Shown piece after piece: positions 1-5,384 of a stretch of DNA of 15,235 bases. Under the pieces are notes generated by a model. That model made no database searches. It saw only the letters and a program-made list of their open reading frames with translations, and was not told the DNA's origin. Positions within the stretch are counted from its first letter, which is position 1. The number at the start of each line of letters is the position of its first letter. Position numbers and translations under genes: made by a program. The DNA is from Deltaproteobacteria bacterium (GTDB lineage: Bacteria; Desulfobacterota; Desulfobacteria; Desulfobacterales; JAFDCJ01): the NCBI GenBank assembly GCA_024277475.1, contig JAJRVC010000647.1, forward strand, positions 1 to 15,235, read 5' to 3'.

Positions 1-141
1 AAGGGGAGGACAGGAATATGTCGAAGGCAAAGTTTGAGCGGACCAAGCCGCATGTCAACGTAGGAACGATAGGACATATTGATCATGGAAAGACGACGTT
101 AACGGCGGCGATCACCAAGCATTTAGGATTAAAGGGCATGG
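1..141. repeat. Left copy of a 141-bp exact terminal direct repeat (5' end of tuf)
   Basis: Bases 1-141 are identical, base for base, to 15095-15235. The repeat covers the tuf ribosome binding site and the first 41 codons or so. Since the window ends inside it on both sides, its true length is unknown. It could extend upstream of base 1, and on the right it should run on through tuf. The simplest reading is two near-identical tuf genes flanking this block. The repeat may also be the overlap left by an assembler (see findings). Confidence 0.97.
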
Positions 142-1211
142 CGGACTATGTTCCGTTTGACCAGATTGACAAGGCGCCTGAGGAGAAGGAGCGCGGGATA
201 ACGATAGCCACAGCCCATGTTGAGTATGAGACCGCAACGCGTCATTATGCTCATGTGGATTGTCCGGGGCATGCGGACTATATCAAGAATATGATCACGG
301 GAGCAGCGCAGATGGACGGGGCGATATTGGTTGTGGGAGCCGATGACGGCCCGATGCCTCAGACGCGCGAGCACATCTTGTTGGCGCGTCAGGTAGGTGT
401 GCCGAAGATAGTGGTATTTTTAAATAAATGTGACATGGTAGATGATGATGAGCTCATTGAGCTGGTGGAGTTGGAGTTGCGGGAGTTATTGGACAAGTAT
501 GAATTTCCGGGCGATGACACGCCGATCATCCGTGGCAGTGCGTTGAAGGCTTTGGAGAGCGACGATCCGGATTCAGAGGAGGTCAAGTGTATATTTGAGT
601 TGATGGATGCGATTGATTCGTTTATACCGGAGCCAAAGCGTGATATTGACAAGCCGTTTTTGATGCCGATAGAGGATGTTTTCAGTATATCGGGGCGCGG
701 AACGGTGGTGACAGGACGCGTGGAGCGCGGGATCATCCACGTGGGGGATGCCGTGGAGATTGTCGGGATACGCGAGACCTTAAAGACGGTCTGTACGGGA
801 GTGGAGATGTTTCGCAAGCTACTTGATGAGGGTCAGGCGGGCGACAATATCGGGGTGTTGTTGCGCGGCACGAAGCGTGAGGATGTAGAGCGCGGTCAGG
901 TGGTGGCGATACCGGGGACGATCACGCCGCACACGAAGTTTAAGGCGGAGGTATACATATTGAGCAAGGAGGAAGGCGGTCGTCACACGCCGTTTTTCAG
1001 TGGATATCGGCCGCAGTTTTATTTTCGGACCACCGATGTAACGGGGATATTGACGTTGCCTGAGGGGGTTGAGATGGTGATGCCCGGAGACAATGTAACG
1101 ATTGAAGCGCAGCTGATAACGCCGATAGCCATGGAGAAAGAGGTACGATTTGCGGTACGCGAAGGTGGGCGCACAGTGGGTGCCGGAGTCGTCAGTGATA
1201 TTATTGAATAA
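18..1211 (+). CDS. tuf: Elongation factor Tu (EF-Tu)
   Basis: GTPase that delivers aminoacyl-tRNA to the ribosomal A site in the cytoplasm. The product is 397 aa, the normal family length. The G domain shows P-loop GHIDHGKT (19-26), switch I RGIT (59-62), DCPGH (81-85, with catalytic His85), NKCD (136-139) and the G5 motif GSAL (about 172-175). Beta-barrel domains 2 and 3 follow, with the motifs [13 protein letters not shown] and [19 protein letters not shown]. The ATG at 18 follows a GGGGAGG Shine-Dalgarno at 3-9 with 8 nt spacing. rpmG starts 20 nt after the stop, so this is the tufB-type copy that heads the rpmG-trnW-secE-nusG run. Its promoter lies outside the window. Codon use is odd: by my hand count 15 of 34 Ile codons are ATA and 21 of 23 Lys codons are AAG, unlike rplK, rplA and rplJ next to it. 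Identification is certain. Confidence 0.98.
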   Translation: MSKAKFERTKPHVNVGTIGHIDHGKTTLTAAITKHLGLKGMADYVPFDQIDKAPEEKERGITIATAHVEYETATRHYAHVDCPGHADYIKNMITGAAQMDGAILVVGADDGPMPQTREHILLARQVGVPKIVVFLNKCDMVDDDELIELVELELRELLDKYEFPGDDTPIIRGSALKALESDDPDSEEVKCIFELMDAIDSFIPEPKRDIDKPFLMPIEDVFSISGRGTVVTGRVERGIIHVGDAVEIVGIRETLKTVCTGVEMFRKLLDEGQAGDNIGVLLRGTKREDVERGQVVAIPGTITPHTKFKAEVYILSKEEGGRHTPFFSGYRPQFYFRTTDVTGILTLPEGVEMVMPGDNVTIEAQLITPIAMEKEVRFAVREGGRTVGAGVVSDIIE

Positions 1212-1231
1212 ATGACTAAGGAGTCCTTCAG

Positions 1232-1381
1232 GTGAGAATTATTGTTACCCTTGCATGCACTGAATGCAAACACAGAAATTATACGACGACCAAAAATAAG
1301 CGGACAACACCAGATAAGCTGGAGTTTAGTAAATATTGCAGATTCTGCCGCAAACACACACCGCACAAGGAAACCAAATAG
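1232..1381 (+). CDS. rpmG: 50S ribosomal protein L33 (zinc-ribbon form)
   Basis: Small protein of the large ribosomal subunit near the E site, 49 aa, which is the usual L33 length. It begins at GTG 1232, 8 nt after an AAGGAG Shine-Dalgarno (1218-1223), and ends at TAG 1379-1381. Two CxxC pairs are visible: Cys9/Cys12 (ACTEC) and Cys36/Cys39 (YCRFC). These make the zinc-binding (C+) version. The middle part, [10 protein letters not shown] followed by [10 protein letters not shown], and the ending HTPHKETK are typical of L33. It lies 20 nt downstream of tuf and upstream of tRNA-Trp, the standard place for rpmG in many proteobacteria. The C+ form is usually the zinc-replete paralogue; whether the genome also has a C- copy cannot be seen here. 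Confidence 0.96.
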   Translation: MRIIVTLACTECKHRNYTTTKNKRTTPDKLEFSKYCRFCRKHTPHKETK

Positions 1382-1492
1382 ATTAAGATGATTTGGGTTA
1401 ACCCGCTTTTGACAATTATACGGTGCTGACGCCATCAAGTCCGGGCTATGAAGCGGATTAATGACAATTACCTGATACGCATCGGAATATGC

Positions 1493-1568
1493 AGGCCAGT
1501 AGCTCTAACGGTAGAGCATCGGACTCCAAATCCGGGTGTTGGGGGTTCGAATCCCTCCTGGCCTGCCA
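1493..1568 (+). tRNA. trnW: tRNA-Trp (anticodon CCA), 3' CCA encoded
   Basis: A complete cloverleaf can be drawn by eye. The acceptor stem AGGCCAG (1493-1499) pairs with CTGGCCT, followed by discriminator G1565 and an encoded CCA (1566-1568). The D arm is GCTC/GAGC. The anticodon stem TCGGA/TCCGG (one G-U) encloses the loop CTCCAAA with anticodon CCA at 1526-1528. The T arm GGGGG/CCCTC (one G-U) holds the loop TTCGAAT. A CCA anticodon reads UGG, so this is tRNA-Trp. It sits between rpmG and secE and is probably cut out of a longer tuf-rpmG-trnW-secE transcript, though a separate promoter upstream is possible. Confidence 0.97.
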
Positions 1569-1572
1569 CATC

Positions 1573-1606
1573 GTTTTGGGAGAAGCTCAAAACCTGAAGA
1601 TTCAGG
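1573..1606 (+). other. Two tandem hairpins just after tRNA-Trp
   Basis: Five bases after the tRNA, GTTTTGGG (1573-1580) pairs with CTCAAAAC (1586-1593) around a 5-nt loop (8 bp, one G-U). It is followed directly by CCTGA/TCAGG (1593-1606) with a small loop; the two stems share base 1593. The nearest T-run (1627-1632) is about 20 nt downstream, so this is not a classical intrinsic terminator. Likely roles are guiding 3' processing of the tRNA or protecting the 5' end of the secE-nusG message. The pairing is seen directly; the role is inference. Confidence 0.5.
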
Positions 1607-1669
1607 GGTTAATAGACTTCCTTTGCTTTTTTCACAAGTGTTGATCTTTTACCTCATATTAGGAGCACA

Positions 1670-2074
1670 ATGGGACGGATACAGCGAAAAAAACCAGCGG
1701 GGGCAAAAAAGAAGAAACAGGGAGCTGGAATAAACTCGACCACCGGGGTGCAGGGAACGACTGGAGCCGGAGTGAAAAAAGCTGCTCCGGGAGAAATACC
1801 TGCCCAAGGTAAAAAGAAAAAGCTGGGTTTGCCCGTAAAAAAACAATCGATGCCAACGAGTCCGGCGGCGATAAAACATAAAGATAATATTTTAGGCAAG
1901 ACCGCCCAGTTTTTAAGGGAAGTTAAAGTTGAATTAAAAAAAGTCACCTGGCCCTCACGCAAACAAACAATCGGTTCTACCGTAGTTGTCATTGTCCTGG
2001 TGATGATTATATCAATATTCCTTGGCGCAGTTGATCTGGGTTTGTCCAGTTTGATCCGAATCGTGCTTCAATAG
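1670..2074 (+). CDS. secE: Preprotein translocase subunit SecE, N-terminally extended
   Basis: Essential inner-membrane subunit of the SecYEG channel; it clamps SecY. The protein is 134 aa. The conserved SecE part is at the C-terminus: FLREVKVELKKVTWPSRKQT (about 81-100) is the amphipathic cytoplasmic helix with the hallmark KKVTWPS, followed by one transmembrane helix at about 103-123 and a short tail. Residues 1-70 are low-complexity and rich in Lys, Gly, Ala and Thr, with KKKK-type clusters, and match no domain I know. Minimal SecE is about 60 aa, so more than half of this protein is extension. The start at ATG 1670 follows AGGAG (1661-1665) with a tight 4-nt gap. A shorter start at Met61 is possible but has no good ribosome binding site that I can see. 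nusG follows after 17 nt, the conserved secE-nusG pair. Confidence 0.94.
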   Translation: MGRIQRKKPAGAKKKKQGAGINSTTGVQGTTGAGVKKAAPGEIPAQGKKKKLGLPVKKQSMPTSPAAIKHKDNILGKTAQFLREVKVELKKVTWPSRKQTIGSTVVVIVLVMIISIFLGAVDLGLSSLIRIVLQ

Positions 2075-2091
2075 GATGAGGAGAGAAAACA

Positions 2092-2622
2092 GTGGCGTTT
2101 AAATGGTACATCGTCCATGTGTATTCGGGCTTTGAAAATAAAGTAAAAGCAGCCCTGGAGGAGCGGATCGCCTCTTCCCCTCAGCATGAAAAATTCGGTG
2201 AAGTACTTGTGCCTACGGAAGAGATCGTCGAACTGGTCAAGGGAAAACGCAAGACATCGTCCCGAAAATTTTATCCAGGTTACATATTAGTCCGAATGGA
2301 ACTTGACGATGGAACCTGGCATGTGGTTAATGATACGGCCAAGGTGACTGGATTTTTGGGTGGTCGCAACAAGCCGGCACCTATTTCCGATGAGGAAGCC
2401 GATCGAATTTTAAATCGGATGGAAGCCGGCAAGTTGAAACCGCAGCCAAAGTATTTTTTTGAATCCGGCGATGAAATTCGTGTCATCGATGGACCTTTTA
2501 CGAATTTCAACGGGACGGTGGAAGAAGTCAATCATGAAAAGGGAAAAATCAAGGTGCTGGTGAGCATCTTCGGCCGATCAACACCGGTTGAATTGGATTT
2601 TGTGCAGGTTCAGAAACTATAG
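2092..2622 (+). CDS. nusG: Transcription termination/antitermination factor NusG
   Basis: Universal elongation factor that binds the RNA polymerase clamp helices and contacts Rho or ribosomal protein S10. The protein is 176 aa, close to the usual 175-185. The N-terminal NGN domain (about 3-110) shows KWYIVHVYSGFENKVK, RKFYPGYILVRM and KVTGFLGG. The C-terminal KOW domain (about 124-176) shows GDEIRVIDGPFTNFNGTVEE. The start is GTG 2092, 8 nt after AGGAG (2079-2083). The stop at 2620-2622 is 21 nt before the rplK ATG, so the two are surely co-transcribed. Nothing in the sequence looks unusual. Confidence 0.97.
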   Translation: MAFKWYIVHVYSGFENKVKAALEERIASSPQHEKFGEVLVPTEEIVELVKGKRKTSSRKFYPGYILVRMELDDGTWHVVNDTAKVTGFLGGRNKPAPISDEEADRILNRMEAGKLKPQPKYFFESGDEIRVIDGPFTNFNGTVEEVNHEKGKIKVLVSIFGRSTPVELDFVQVQKL

Positions 2623-2643
2623 GTGAGGAGAGAAAAAGCTAAA

Positions 2644-3066
2644 ATGGCAAAAAAGGTAATGGCACTAATCAAACTGCAGGTTGAAGCTGGAAAGGCCAAC
2701 CCTTCTCCCCCGATCGGTCCCGCACTGGGACAACACGGGGTTAATATTATGGACTTTTGCAAGACGTTTAATTCACGGACGGCTCAAGAGGAGGGTATGA
2801 TCATCCCCGTGGTGATTACGGTCTATCAGGATCGATCGTTTACATTTATTACCAAAACGCCTCCCGCTGCCGTTTTGCTCAAAAAAGCGGCTAAAATCGC
2901 CAAGGGGGCGGGTGATCCCAAGCGGGATCGTGTCGGCAAAGTGAACAGACAGCAGCTCGAAGAGATTGCTAAATTGAAAATGGTTGATCTCAATGCGAAT
3001 GATCTTGATGCTGCATGCAAAATCATTGCCGGAACGGCTAGAAGTATGGGAATTGAAGTTGGATAA
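2644..3066 (+). CDS. rplK: 50S ribosomal protein L11
   Basis: L11 binds the GTPase-associated centre of 23S rRNA at the base of the L12 stalk and is needed for RelA activation and factor binding. The protein is 140 aa, the family norm. The N-terminal domain has [20 protein letters not shown] (Pro-rich, thiostrepton-contacting) and [14 protein letters not shown]. The C-terminal RNA-binding domain contains [13 protein letters not shown] and [21 protein letters not shown] chose ATG 2644 over an in-frame GTG at 2623. The Shine-Dalgarno AGGAG (2626-2630) would lie inside the longer form, and L11 normally begins with MAKK. The AGGAG-to-ATG gap of 13 nt is a little long. Confidence 0.96.
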   Translation: MAKKVMALIKLQVEAGKANPSPPIGPALGQHGVNIMDFCKTFNSRTAQEEGMIIPVVITVYQDRSFTFITKTPPAAVLLKKAAKIAKGAGDPKRDRVGKVNRQQLEEIAKLKMVDLNANDLDAACKIIAGTARSMGIEVG

Positions 3067-3115
3067 TATATATAGGTAATAACCCGAAACACGATCTAAG
3101 GAGATGAAGATAACA

Positions 3116-3820
3116 ATGCCGAAGCGGGGTAAGAAATATATCGAATCGCGAAAAACGATAAGTGCCGGGGCTTATGACGGGTTTGAAGCGGCGGTAAAGA
3201 TGACTTTGGATTCATCCTATGCCAAATTTGATGAGACCGTTGATATGGCCGTTCGTTTGGGTGTGGATCCAAGGCATGCGGACCAGATGGTGCGGGGGAG
3301 TGTGATTCTACCCAATGGAACCGGCAAAGAGGTCAAAGTGCTTGTTTTTGCGAAAGGTGAAAAGGAAAAAGAAGCATTGGATGCTGGTGCCGAATTCGTG
3401 GGGAATGACGACCTGGTGGAAAAAATCAAGGGTGGGTGGTTTGGTTTTGACAAGACAGTTGCCACCCCTGATATGATGGGCACTGTTGGAAAAATCGGAA
3501 AACTGCTGGGACCCAGAGGGCTTATGCCTAACGCCAAAAGCGGCACCGTTACCTTTGATATTGCTCGAGTGGTGAATGAACTGAAAGCCGGTAAAATCGA
3601 TTTCAGAGTCGAAAAAGCAGGCATTGTTCATGTGCCCATGGGGAAGGTTTCTTTTGGGGTTGAAAAAATTATCCAGAACATTGTTGCATTTTTAGAAACA
3701 GTTTTACGGCTCAAACCGGCTTCCAGCAAGGGAACCTACCTGAGAAGTATTGCACTATCTACGACCATGGGACCCGGAGTTAAAGTAGATACTGCCCTTA
3801 TCAAGGATTTAACCCAATAA
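3116..3820 (+). CDS. rplA: 50S ribosomal protein L1
   Basis: L1 forms the mobile L1 stalk near the E site and, in E. coli, represses its own L11-L1 mRNA. The protein is 234 aa, as expected. It starts MPKRGKKY. It contains the L1 signature [14 protein letters not shown] at about 135-148 and the C-terminal block [10 protein letters not shown] with [24 protein letters not shown] chose ATG 3116 rather than the in-frame ATG 3104, because the Shine-Dalgarno AAGGAG (3098-3103) abuts 3104 with no gap but sits 12 nt before 3116, and L1 proteins usually start with M-(A/P)-K. It follows rplK by 49 nt in the same operon. The 317-nt gap after its stop holds the L10 leader. Confidence 0.96.
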   Translation: MPKRGKKYIESRKTISAGAYDGFEAAVKMTLDSSYAKFDETVDMAVRLGVDPRHADQMVRGSVILPNGTGKEVKVLVFAKGEKEKEALDAGAEFVGNDDLVEKIKGGWFGFDKTVATPDMMGTVGKIGKLLGPRGLMPNAKSGTVTFDIARVVNELKAGKIDFRVEKAGIVHVPMGKVSFGVEKIIQNIVAFLETVLRLKPASSKGTYLRSIALSTTMGPGVKVDTALIKDLTQ

Positions 3821-3896
3821 CCCATTTACGTTGACATATTCCGGCGTTTGATTCCGCCTGCCACAATAAATCACAGGAGAAGAATCAATTCATTCA

Positions 3897-4073
3897 ACAC
3901 AGCCTTGATGGATTGCTGTGTGTAAAGATTCCAAACCAATATCATTCTGTCAAAGACCGTAGGTTCACCTTTCAGAAGGGCTGACAACGACTGTGTATAA
4001 TCGGCATTGCCGGCCTACCGAGGCAGATATGTGATTGTCCGTTGATAGACCGCATAGACAGGGTCACAATCGC
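3897..4073 (+). promoter_or_regulatory. L10 ribosomal protein leader (autoregulatory RNA upstream of rplJ)
   Basis: The 317-nt gap 3821-4137 holds no gene. Its middle matches what I remember of the L10 leader family (Rfam L10_leader): GTCAAAGAC (3949-3957), then GTAGG (3959-3963) pairing with CCTAC (4014-4018), directly followed by CCGAGG (4018-4023). Between them are two hairpins, CCTT/AAGG (3968-3979) and CGGC/GCCG (4002-4012). Upstream is a perfect 7-bp hairpin ACACAGC/GCTGTGT (3897-3921). Downstream is an 8-bp stem GTGATTGT (4031-4038) with ACAATCGC (4066-4073). In known systems the L10-(L12)4 complex binds this RNA and represses rplJL translation. The part 3821-3896 has a TTGACA at 3831 without a matching -10, and nothing else that I can support. 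Confidence 0.82.
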
Positions 4074-4092
4074 AAATCAGTTTTAATCGATT

Positions 4093-4125
4093 CCTCCCGG
4101 TTTTTGTTCAGATCAGGGAAGGAGG
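4093..4125 (+). promoter_or_regulatory. Possible hairpin covering the rplJ ribosome binding site
   Basis: CCTCC (4093-4097) is exactly complementary to GGAGG (4121-4125), the core of the very strong Shine-Dalgarno AAGGAGGTGA (4119-4128) that precedes the rplJ GTG. The 5-bp all-strong stem would enclose 23 nt. It lies directly downstream of the L10 leader fold, so L10-L12 binding could favour this closed form. The complementarity is seen; the switch is inference. Confidence 0.4.
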
Positions 4126-4137
4126 TGACATTAACAA

Positions 4138-4659
4138 GTGAGATTAGAAAAAAAGCAAAAAATTGCCGAAGATCTGCATGAACGATTTTCAAAATCTGCA
4201 ATCGTCGTCGTAACTGATTACAAGGGGTTGGATGTTTCCGCGATGAATGATTTGCGACGCAAGCTCAGCAAAGAAGATATTGAATTTAAAGTAGCAAAAA
4301 ACACGCTTCTCCTGAGGGCTGCAAAAGATACCGAGGTCGCTTTGATCCAGGATTATTTCAAGGGACCCAGTGCCGTAGCATTGAGCTACAAAGATCCGGT
4401 CGCTCCGGCTAAGATTTTAGCTCAGTTTGCAAAAGACAACAAAAAACTTGAAATCAAGGGCGGCGTGCTCAAAGACAAGGTGTTGGACGTGGATGCGATT
4501 AAGGCTTTGGCAAAGCTGCCATCCAGGGAAGTGTTGCTGGGACAGCTTCTTTCAGTGATAAATGAAGTTCCGTCATCATTTGTCAGAACCATTGCTGAAA
4601 TCCCCAGAAGCCTGTTGAATGTGCTGACGGCGATCAGGGATCAAAAAGAAACAGCTTGA
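4138..4659 (+). CDS. rplJ: 50S ribosomal protein L10
   Basis: L10 anchors the L7/L12 dimers to 23S rRNA and acts as the autogenous repressor of rplJL. The protein is 173 aa, the usual size. The N-terminal globular part runs MRLEKKQKIAEDLHERF, VVVTDYKGLDVSAMNDLRRKL, FKVAKNTLLLRAA, FKGPSAVAL and DPVAPAKILAQFAKDN. The C-terminal helix that carries the L12 dimers is about 130-173. The start is GTG 4138, behind a near-perfect anti-SD match AAGGAGGTGA (4119-4128). The leader upstream is the expected L10 target. It is 75 nt upstream of rplL. Confidence 0.97.
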   Translation: MRLEKKQKIAEDLHERFSKSAIVVVTDYKGLDVSAMNDLRRKLSKEDIEFKVAKNTLLLRAAKDTEVALIQDYFKGPSAVALSYKDPVAPAKILAQFAKDNKKLEIKGGVLKDKVLDVDAIKALAKLPSREVLLGQLLSVINEVPSSFVRTIAEIPRSLLNVLTAIRDQKETA

Positions 4660-4734
4660 TGATTGAATATTTAAGGAATTCTTTCACTATAAAATTATCA
4701 ACGGATATATTAGAACGTAATATTGGAGGAAAAA

Positions 4735-5130
4735 ATGGCGAAAGCAGATGTTACAAAAGAGGATGTCATAGAGTTTATTGCAAACATGTCGGTTCTGGAA
4801 TTATCCGAACTGGTCAAGGAAATGGAAGAAAAATTCGGTGTTTCCGCAGCGGCGCCGGTAGCCATGATGGCGGCCGGCCCGGGAGACGCGGGCGGTGGGG
4901 CTGCAGCGGAGGAAGAACAAACGGAATTTGATGTTATCCTGATAGCATTTGGCGATAAGAAAATTCAGGTCATCAAGGAGGTCAGGGCGATTACCGGGGT
5001 CGGCCTCAAGGATGCCAAGGCACTTGTTGACGAAGCGCCCAAGCCGGTCAAAGAGGGAGTCTCCAAAGATGAGGCTGAAAAGATTAAAGCCCAACTTGAA
5101 GAAGCGGGTGCACAGGTTGAAGTAAAATAA
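4735..5130 (+). CDS. rplL: 50S ribosomal protein L7/L12
   Basis: Multicopy stalk protein that recruits EF-Tu, EF-G, IF2 and RF3. The protein is 131 aa, slightly longer than the usual 120-128. The N-terminal dimerisation domain (about 1-33) contains [20 protein letters not shown]. The flexible hinge (about 36-62) is rich in Ala, Gly and Glu ([20 protein letters not shown]). The C-terminal domain (about 63-131) shows [35 protein letters not shown] and the ending [13 protein letters not shown] 4735 was chosen over an in-frame TTG at 4723, because GGAGG (4725-4729) sits 5 nt before the ATG and the longer form would overlap it. The hinge is a little long, which may account for the extra residues. 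Confidence 0.97.
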   Translation: MAKADVTKEDVIEFIANMSVLELSELVKEMEEKFGVSAAAPVAMMAAGPGDAGGGAAAEEEQTEFDVILIAFGDKKIQVIKEVRAITGVGLKDAKALVDEAPKPVKEGVSKDEAEKIKAQLEEAGAQVEVK

Positions 5131-5136
5131 TGATTT

Positions 5137-5223
5137 GTCGGGTATCAGTGGTCTGTTGCCCGCTGCAGGAAGATTTCTGTAAAGATTTAAGCTGGTTTCT
5201 TGCAGGGGCATCCGACCCCCGAC
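5137..5223 (+). promoter_or_regulatory. Structured spacer between rplL and rpoB (possible attenuator or RNase III site)
   Basis: Several pairings stack up in the 254-nt rplL-rpoB gap. A local hairpin GGGTATCAG/CTGTTGCCC (5140-5161) has a 4-nt loop and one mismatch. A 10-bp stem pairs CTGCAGGAAG (5163-5172) with TTTCTTGCAG (5196-5205) around a 23-nt loop, with two G-U pairs. GGGG/CCCC (5205-5219) can form a small hairpin. The outer GTCGGG (5137-5142) can close on CCCGAC (5218-5223), partly in competition with the first hairpin. E. coli has an attenuator and an RNase III site in the same place, which lower rpoBC relative to rplJL expression. No T-run follows the structure. The remaining part, 5224-5384, shows only a weak long-range pairing ATGGC/GCCAT (5287-5325) and no convincing promoter. 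Confidence 0.5.
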
Positions 5224-5384
5224 GGCTGAAATAGTCCTTTATGTACCGGTGATGGTTTTAGAGTTTTATTGTACTTGTACTCAAAGATGGCCCGTTTTTC
5301 AGATATGGGTTTTCTTTGTAGCCATACCTGATCCGTCTCAAACGAAAAAAAAATAACCGAACACCAGAAAATTTTGGAGATGCC

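Noticed and set aside
389..817. Long open frames on the - strand across tuf, rplA, rpoB and rpoC
   Set aside because: They lie antisense to conserved genes, have low-complexity Ser/Arg/Leu-rich products and no ribosome binding site; they are a by-product of the codon use of the + strand genes.
1395..1410. GGGTTAACCC followed by CTTTT as a terminator after rpmG
   Set aside because: As RNA it gives only about 4 bp of stem and a 4-T run, too weak for an intrinsic terminator.
1536..1733. 65-codon open frame starting inside tRNA-Trp
   Set aside because: It overlaps the tRNA and the start of secE in another frame and resembles no protein.
2623..2643. Earlier in-frame starts for rplK (2623), rplA (3104), rplL (4723) and rpsL (14088)
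   Set aside because: For rplK, rplA and rplL the Shine-Dalgarno lies inside or directly against the longer form; in all four the shorter start restores the known N-terminus of the family.
3831..3836. TTGACA after rplA as a promoter for rplJL
   Set aside because: No -10-like hexamer occurs at 15-19 bp spacing; the next AT-rich hexamer is too far away.
3996..4001. Perfect TATAAT inside the L10 leader
   Set aside because: No acceptable -35 lies 16-18 bp upstream, and it falls between the paired parts of the leader structure, so it is probably chance.
4656..4931. 91-codon open frame between rplJ and rplL
   Set aside because: It runs into rplL in the wrong frame and its Gly/Arg-rich product is a frame shadow of the L12 hinge.
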